Source: Spongiibacteraceae bacterium UBA5047 (GTDB taxonomy: Bacteria > Pseudomonadota > Gammaproteobacteria > Pseudomonadales > Spongiibacteraceae). Taken from it: DNA of 18,175 nt. The notes beneath the pieces were generated by a model. That model was not told the origin of the DNA. It was given only the letters and a program-made list of their open reading frames with translations, and ran no database searches. Location of the stretch: NCBI GenBank assembly GCA_002415025.1, contig DIBR01000034.1, positions 354,941 through 373,115 on the forward strand. The letters are read 5' to 3'. Positions within the stretch are counted from its first letter, which is position 1, and each line of letters begins with the position of its first letter. Made by a program: the position numbers and the translations under genes. This document shows positions 14,140-18,175 of this stretch, piece after piece.

Positions 14140-17100
14140 GTCCCGCTGACCTGAGAAGGGGCCCTATCGGCTGGATGGCGCGCAATCCGGTCGCAGCAAA
14201 TCTGCTCATGGGCGTGATAATGATCGCGGGCTTGATGGCCGTATTTGAACTGCGCAAAGAAGTCTTTCCAACCTTTCCCACCGAGATAATCAGCATTACC
14301 GTACCCTATCCCGGCAGCGCTCCCGCCGAGGTTGAAGAAGGCGTTCTCATCAAGATTGAAGAAGCACTTCAGGATATGGAGGGCATTGAGGAAATCACCT
14401 CCGAAGCGCGGGAAAATGTCGGCACTGTGCTTGTACAGATGCTGCCCAATTCGGACATGGCTCCGGCGCTCAACGATGTAACCTCAAGAGTCAATGCGAT
14501 TGCATCTTTTCCGCTGGAAACCGAGAAGCCGGTTATTGAAGAAATTCTCGCCAAGGTACAGACCGTCAATTTATCCATTGCCGGCAACCTCAGTGAGCAC
14601 GAACTCAAGCAACTGGCTGACAGTGTGCGCGACGACCTGCTCGCAACCGGAGCCATCACCCAAATTGATATTGTCGGTGTACGTGATTACGAAGTGGCCA
14701 TCGAGTTATCCGACAGTACACTACGTCAGTACGGCCTCAGCTTTGACCAGGTTGTCAATCTGATTCGCAACAAGTCCAACAATCTCCCCGGCGGTAACCT
14801 GCGCACCGACAGCGGCACCATTACCCTGCGCTCACAGGGGCAGGCCTACAACGGTGACGACTTTCGCGACATCCGCCTCATCACCCGCCCGGACGGGACT
14901 CAGTTGTTGCTGGGCGATGTAGCCAACGTGCGTGACGGTTTCAGCGAACAGCCCGTGCTCAGCCGCTTGAATGGCGAGAGCGGTGCCCGCCTGACCATTT
15001 ACACTATTGGCGCCCAGGATGCGTTACAAGTCAGCCGAATTGTCAAAGAGTACGTCGCCGACAAACAGGCCTCGCTGCCTGAAGGCGTGAGCATCAATGC
15101 CTGGTTTGATAACTCCCGCATTCTCAAGGGCCGTATCGACTTGCTGTTGAAGAATGCCGCGCAGGGCGGCCTGTTGGTCATCATTGCACTCAGTCTGTTT
15201 CTCCGACTCAGCATGGCCTTCTGGGTAATACTCGGCGTACCGTTCAGCTTTCTGGGCACCATGTATGTGATGGGGCTGCCGATCTTCGACTACTCCATCA
15301 ACGTCCTGTCGCTCTTTGGCTTTCTTTTAGTGCTGGGTATTGTGGTCGACGATGCCATTGTCACCGGCGAGAGCGCCTACACCCATCTTGAACGTGAAAA
15401 AAACGGGGTAGACAGCATCATTCACGGGGTGAAGCGCGTCTCTACCGCGACCATTTTTGGCGTGCTCACCACCATCATCGCCTTCCTGCCGATGCTGACA
15501 ATGACGTCGGACATGGGGCGTTTTGGGTCCAACATTGCCTTCGTAGTGATCGCTTGTCTGGTGTTTTCACTGATTGAAACCAAACTGATTCTGCCAACCC
15601 ATTTGCGCCATATCGACGTGAGCGAAGAGAGGCCCGGACTGTTCAGCCGCATTCAGTCACAGTTTGATCGCGCACTGAAGGGATTTATTCGCCACGCATA
15701 CAAGCCGGCGCTGGAGCTTATGCTGGCTTACCGCTATGCCAGCCTGGCCTTGTTTATTGCCAGCCTGATTATTGTGATCAGCTTCGTGCCCGCAGGCATT
15801 GTTCGCTTCGTGTTTTTCCCTGATATCGCTTCCGACGAAATTCGTATCAGCCTGCGCCTGCCACCCAGCGCACCCTACCAGCTTACCCATGATTACGCCC
15901 TGCGCGTTGAACGCGCCGCCGCTGCGGTTAACGAACGCTACCACGAAGAAAGCGGTGACAGCCGTGACGTCATCGTTGACCTGGAAACACTGAGCGAAGC
16001 CGACGACCGCGCTGAATTGTGGGCCGCGCTGCTTCCATCGGAAGAGCGCAACATCGACTCCGTCACCATGGCGCAATGGTGGCGTGAAGCAATAGGGCCA
16101 CTACCTGGTATCAAGGAACTCAGTTTTGATGCCAAGGCCGGGCCGGGCGGCGGCATTGATATGGATGTTGCTCTGGAATCCAATGACCTCGAAGAATTGC
16201 GGCAAGCTGCCCAGTACCTGAAAAACGAACTGCTGCAAGTTGAAGGCGTTTTTGATATTCGCGACACCTTCGGCGCAGGTGCGCCTGAAGTGGATGTACG
16301 CATCAAGCCCGCCGGCGAGTTGCTGGGCCTCGGTCAGGCAGAAATCGCCCGGCAGGTGCGTCAGGCATTTTTTGGCGCGGAAATTCAGCGTTTTCAGCGC
16401 GGGCGCCACGAAGTTCGCGTATACGCGCGCCTGCCCATTGAAGAGCGAGACACCCTGAAAACCCTGCAAGACCTCTGGATCAATCTACCCAACGGCGAGC
16501 GCGTACCCTTCTCGCAGGTAGCTGAAGCCCAATACAAAAGCGGGATATCCAGCATCAAGCGGGTTGACCGAAAACGTCTGGTGAACATTCAAACGGGGGT
16601 GGACAAGGGCCGCATAGAGCCGGATGAAGTCGTCGCCAAGCTCAACAGCGACATACTCCCCGTACTCAAGGAAAAATTTCCCGGCATAAATTACCGGTTT
16701 GCCGGTCAGGTTGAAGAGCAGCAACAGGACACGCGCGAACTGCAAACTAAAGGCGCGCTGGTGTTAATGATGATTTTCGCCGCACTCGCCATCCCGCTTA
16801 AATCCTATATACAACCTCTGTTTATCATGTCGGCAATTCCCTTCGCCGTTGTCGGTGCAATCCTCGGCCACTGGATTGCCGGGCACTCGCTGAGCTTCCT
16901 GTCCATTGTTGGAGTGATAGCGTTGGCCGGGGTGGTGGTTAACGACTCGCTGGTGCTGGTCGACTTTATCAACCAGCGTGTTGCCGACGGCATGGAAAAA
17001 TTGAGCGCGGTTGTCGAGGCCGGGCAAGCGCGCTTTCGGGCCGTCATCCTCACCTCGCTGACCACCTTCCTCGGCCTGCTGCCCATACAGCTGGAAACGT

Positions 17101-17282
17101 CAATTCAATCCGAGTTTATCAAGCCCATGGCGATTTCCGTGGGCTACGGCATACTGTTTGCCACCGGTGTCACCCTGTTTCTGGTTCCTATTCTGTTCTA
17201 TATCGCGCGCGATATTTCACTGCTGTTTCAAAAGAAGCCGGCAGAGACCAGTCCCCCGGAGCGGCCAGCAGAATCCACATGA
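14136..17282 (+). CDS. RND efflux permease (AcrB/HAE family)
   Basis: The 1048-residue inner-membrane pump has the normal RND length and layout. TM1 is near residues 18-36 and is followed by a large periplasmic loop with PYPGSAPAEVEEGV. TM2-TM6 lie near 340-470, and a second periplasmic loop and TM8-TM12 follow. The proton-relay pair D405-D406 is in TM4 (LGIVVDDAIVTGES). In TM10 the position of the AcrB Lys reads Asn-Asp (N936-D937 in GVVVNDSLVLVDF), as in some non-AcrB members. The ATG overlaps the adaptor stop (ATGA), and its own stop overlaps the MBL gene start. Function should be proton-driven export of a hydrophobic or amphiphilic compound from periplasm or inner membrane, but the substrate cannot be told from sequence. 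The C-terminus (KKPAETSPPERPAE) is a short charged tail. Confidence 0.95.
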   Translation: MSPADLRRGPIGWMARNPVAANLLMGVIMIAGLMAVFELRKEVFPTFPTEIISITVPYPGSAPAEVEEGVLIKIEEALQDMEGIEEITSEARENVGTVLVQMLPNSDMAPALNDVTSRVNAIASFPLETEKPVIEEILAKVQTVNLSIAGNLSEHELKQLADSVRDDLLATGAITQIDIVGVRDYEVAIELSDSTLRQYGLSFDQVVNLIRNKSNNLPGGNLRTDSGTITLRSQGQAYNGDDFRDIRLITRPDGTQLLLGDVANVRDGFSEQPVLSRLNGESGARLTIYTIGAQDALQVSRIVKEYVADKQASLPEGVSINAWFDNSRILKGRIDLLLKNAAQGGLLVIIALSLFLRLSMAFWVILGVPFSFLGTMYVMGLPIFDYSINVLSLFGFLLVLGIVVDDAIVTGESAYTHLEREKNGVDSIIHGVKRVSTATIFGVLTTIIAFLPMLTMTSDMGRFGSNIAFVVIACLVFSLIETKLILPTHLRHIDVSEERPGLFSRIQSQFDRALKGFIRHAYKPALELMLAYRYASLALFIASLIIVISFVPAGIVRFVFFPDIASDEIRISLRLPPSAPYQLTHDYALRVERAAAAVNERYHEESGDSRDVIVDLETLSEADDRAELWAALLPSEERNIDSVTMAQWWREAIGPLPGIKELSFDAKAGPGGGIDMDVALESNDLEELRQAAQYLKNELLQVEGVFDIRDTFGAGAPEVDVRIKPAGELLGLGQAEIARQVRQAFFGAEIQRFQRGRHEVRVYARLPIEERDTLKTLQDLWINLPNGERVPFSQVAEAQYKSGISSIKRVDRKRLVNIQTGVDKGRIEPDEVVAKLNSDILPVLKEKFPGINYRFAGQVEEQQQDTRELQTKGALVLMMIFAALAIPLKSYIQPLFIMSAIPFAVVGAILGHWIAGHSLSFLSIVGVIALAGVVVNDSLVLVDFINQRVADGMEKLSAVVEAGQARFRAVILTSLTTFLGLLPIQLETSIQSEFIKPMAISVGYGILFATGVTLFLVPILFYIARDISLLFQKKPAETSPPERPAEST

Positions 17283-18022
17283 ATATTCACCGCGTTAAAA
17301 CCCGACTGGTCAACAGCTACGTGGTCGCCTACCCCGACAAGCTGCTGGTGATTGACGTTGCAGTAAAGTGCCACCGGCAGGTGTTGGGGTTTATCGAACA
17401 GGAACTGGAGCGGCCGGTGGGCGATATAAAACTGGCAATCTGCACGCACGACGACCCCGACCATATAGGCGGCCTCGCCGAACTTGCCCGGCTCAGCGGC
17501 GCGGACCAGGGCATTCCCTATGCCGCTGCCTCACCTCTGAGGAAGTGGGCGAACGATCCCACCGGCGCAGTGGTGCGCTTTGGCACCGGTATACGCGAAG
17601 CTTTTCGGGCACGCTCCTGGCAAATGTATGTAAGCAAAGAACGCGATGAGCGTGCAAAAAAGCTGGCGCACTATCAGGGCACTGCCGACGGTAGCAGTGC
17701 TACCAGCATTGAGCAGCGCTCGCTGCTAAAACATCGCCAGACCTTGCCCGGTTTTGACGACTGGCAGGTTATTCACACCCCCGGCCACTCCTGGGACAGT
17801 TGCTGCTATTTTCATGCCGACAGCGGCAGCCTGATCAGTGGCGACACATTACTGGGAAGCGCAAAGCTAAAGCGCCTTGTCGTGCCATCCATTTATTCCA
17901 ACAAACGGCAAACGCTCGCCAGCCTGAAAAAACTCGGAAAATTACCGATTGAAGCGGTGTACCCCGGACACGGAAGCCCCCAGTTTGGCGAGGGCTTACT
18001 GGAGGCCGTAGAGCTGCAGTAA
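17279..18022 (+). CDS. Metallo-beta-lactamase-fold hydrolase with altered HxHxDH motif
   Basis: The 247-residue protein begins at the ATG at 17279 overlapping the RND stop (ATGA), so it is translationally coupled to the pump. MBL-fold landmarks are in order. The first metal motif reads H57-D-D59-P-D61-H62, where the canonical second His is Asp (HxDxDH). H170 is in HTPGHSWDS, D189 in LISGDTL, and H231 in VYPGHGSP. The remaining ligands are intact, so at least one metal site is likely. The His-to-Asp change occurs in some MBL subfamilies of unknown function. There is no signal peptide, so it is probably cytoplasmic. Its place in the operon suggests it hydrolyses something related to the pump's substrate or to thioester, lactone or phosphodiester metabolism, but the sequence does not decide. 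Confidence 0.88.
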   Translation: MNIHRVKTRLVNSYVVAYPDKLLVIDVAVKCHRQVLGFIEQELERPVGDIKLAICTHDDPDHIGGLAELARLSGADQGIPYAAASPLRKWANDPTGAVVRFGTGIREAFRARSWQMYVSKERDERAKKLAHYQGTADGSSATSIEQRSLLKHRQTLPGFDDWQVIHTPGHSWDSCCYFHADSGSLISGDTLLGSAKLKRLVVPSIYSNKRQTLASLKKLGKLPIEAVYPGHGSPQFGEGLLEAVELQ

Positions 18023-18076
18023 GCAGCGTGTCGCGAAGGTGCTCCGCACAGACCGGGGCTGGATCCTCCACCGATG

Positions 18077-18170
18077 TGTGGGAGATTCTATGTTGTTTGG
18101 CAAGGCCCTCTGAGAATATTCGCCTGCAAGGCAGGCTCCTACAAAGACAGCCTGTGGGAGATTCTATGTT
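18077..18170. repeat. REP-like palindrome flanked by an 18-bp direct repeat
   Basis: An identical 18-bp sequence, TGTGGGAGATTCTATGTT, occurs at 18077-18094 and 18153-18170. Between the copies is a perfect 6-bp inverted repeat, GCCTGC (18122-18127) and GCAGGC (18131-18136), followed by TCCTACA. On the minus strand this reads TGTAGGAGCCTGCCTTGCAG and onward, much like the REP sequences common in intergenic regions of Pseudomonas and related gammaproteobacteria. It lies just after the MBL gene. It is probably a non-autonomous repeat mobilised by a RAYT-type transposase elsewhere. Confidence 0.6.
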
Positions 18171-18175
18171 CGTGT

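Overview
The window comes from a gammaproteobacterium, most likely a marine or aquatic one. The signs are the alpha-L-glutamate-ligase-like ATP-grasp protein, an HDOD/GGDEF regulator, a halohydrin-dehalogenase-like SDR, an Mrp-type cation/proton antiporter operon and a REP-like intergenic palindrome. An order such as Cellvibrionales is a guess from gene content and could not be tested here. No rRNA, tRNA, CRISPR array, transposase or phage gene was seen.

Layout. (1) 1-862 (+): 3' part of a RimK-related ATP-grasp ligase. It meets a small basic/acidic protein (916-1146, -) at a bidirectional terminator. (2) 1237-2775 (-): an HDOD protein with a degenerate GGDEF domain. It is divergent from 2913-3590 (+), an SDR-fold protein that exactly carries the halohydrin dehalogenase fingerprint (T-x4-F-x-G and S-x12-Y-x3-R). 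(3) 3621-11010 (-): a nine-gene, tightly overlapping operon for an Mrp/Mbh-type multisubunit antiporter, in transcription order E, F, G, a fused MbhD/MbhE/MnhB protein, C, three ND2/4/5-like ion-pumping subunits, and a small two-helix membrane protein between the second and third of these. (4) 11011-11499: a regulatory gap with a leader inverted repeat and a good sigma70-like promoter. The promoter reads into 11500-11902 (+), the wreck of a two-component system in which the start of a response regulator is joined to the end of a histidine kinase. (5) 11939-12190 (-): a GlsB/YeaQ/YmgE stress membrane protein. 12312-12827 (-): a secreted protein very rich in His, Arg and Tyr. (6) 13060-18022 (+): a three-gene unit with 4-base ATGA overlaps, encoding a periplasmic adaptor, an RND efflux pump and a metallo-beta-lactamase-fold hydrolase with an altered metal motif. 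(7) 18023-18175: an intergenic tail with a REP-like palindrome and an 18-bp direct repeat.

How the genes work together. The antiporter operon should build one large inner-membrane complex exchanging protons for Na+ or another cation. Its order follows the membrane module of archaeal Mbh/Mbs complexes more than the classical mrpABCDEFG order, and no hydrogenase or quinone-reducing subunits are present. The adaptor and RND pump form an efflux system that needs an outer-membrane factor encoded elsewhere. The co-translated MBL protein may act on a related compound, but its substrate is unknown. The most unusual items are the halohydrin-dehalogenase-like gene, the fused and frameshifted two-component remnant, and the antiporter with three pump subunits and a fused D/E/F-B subunit.
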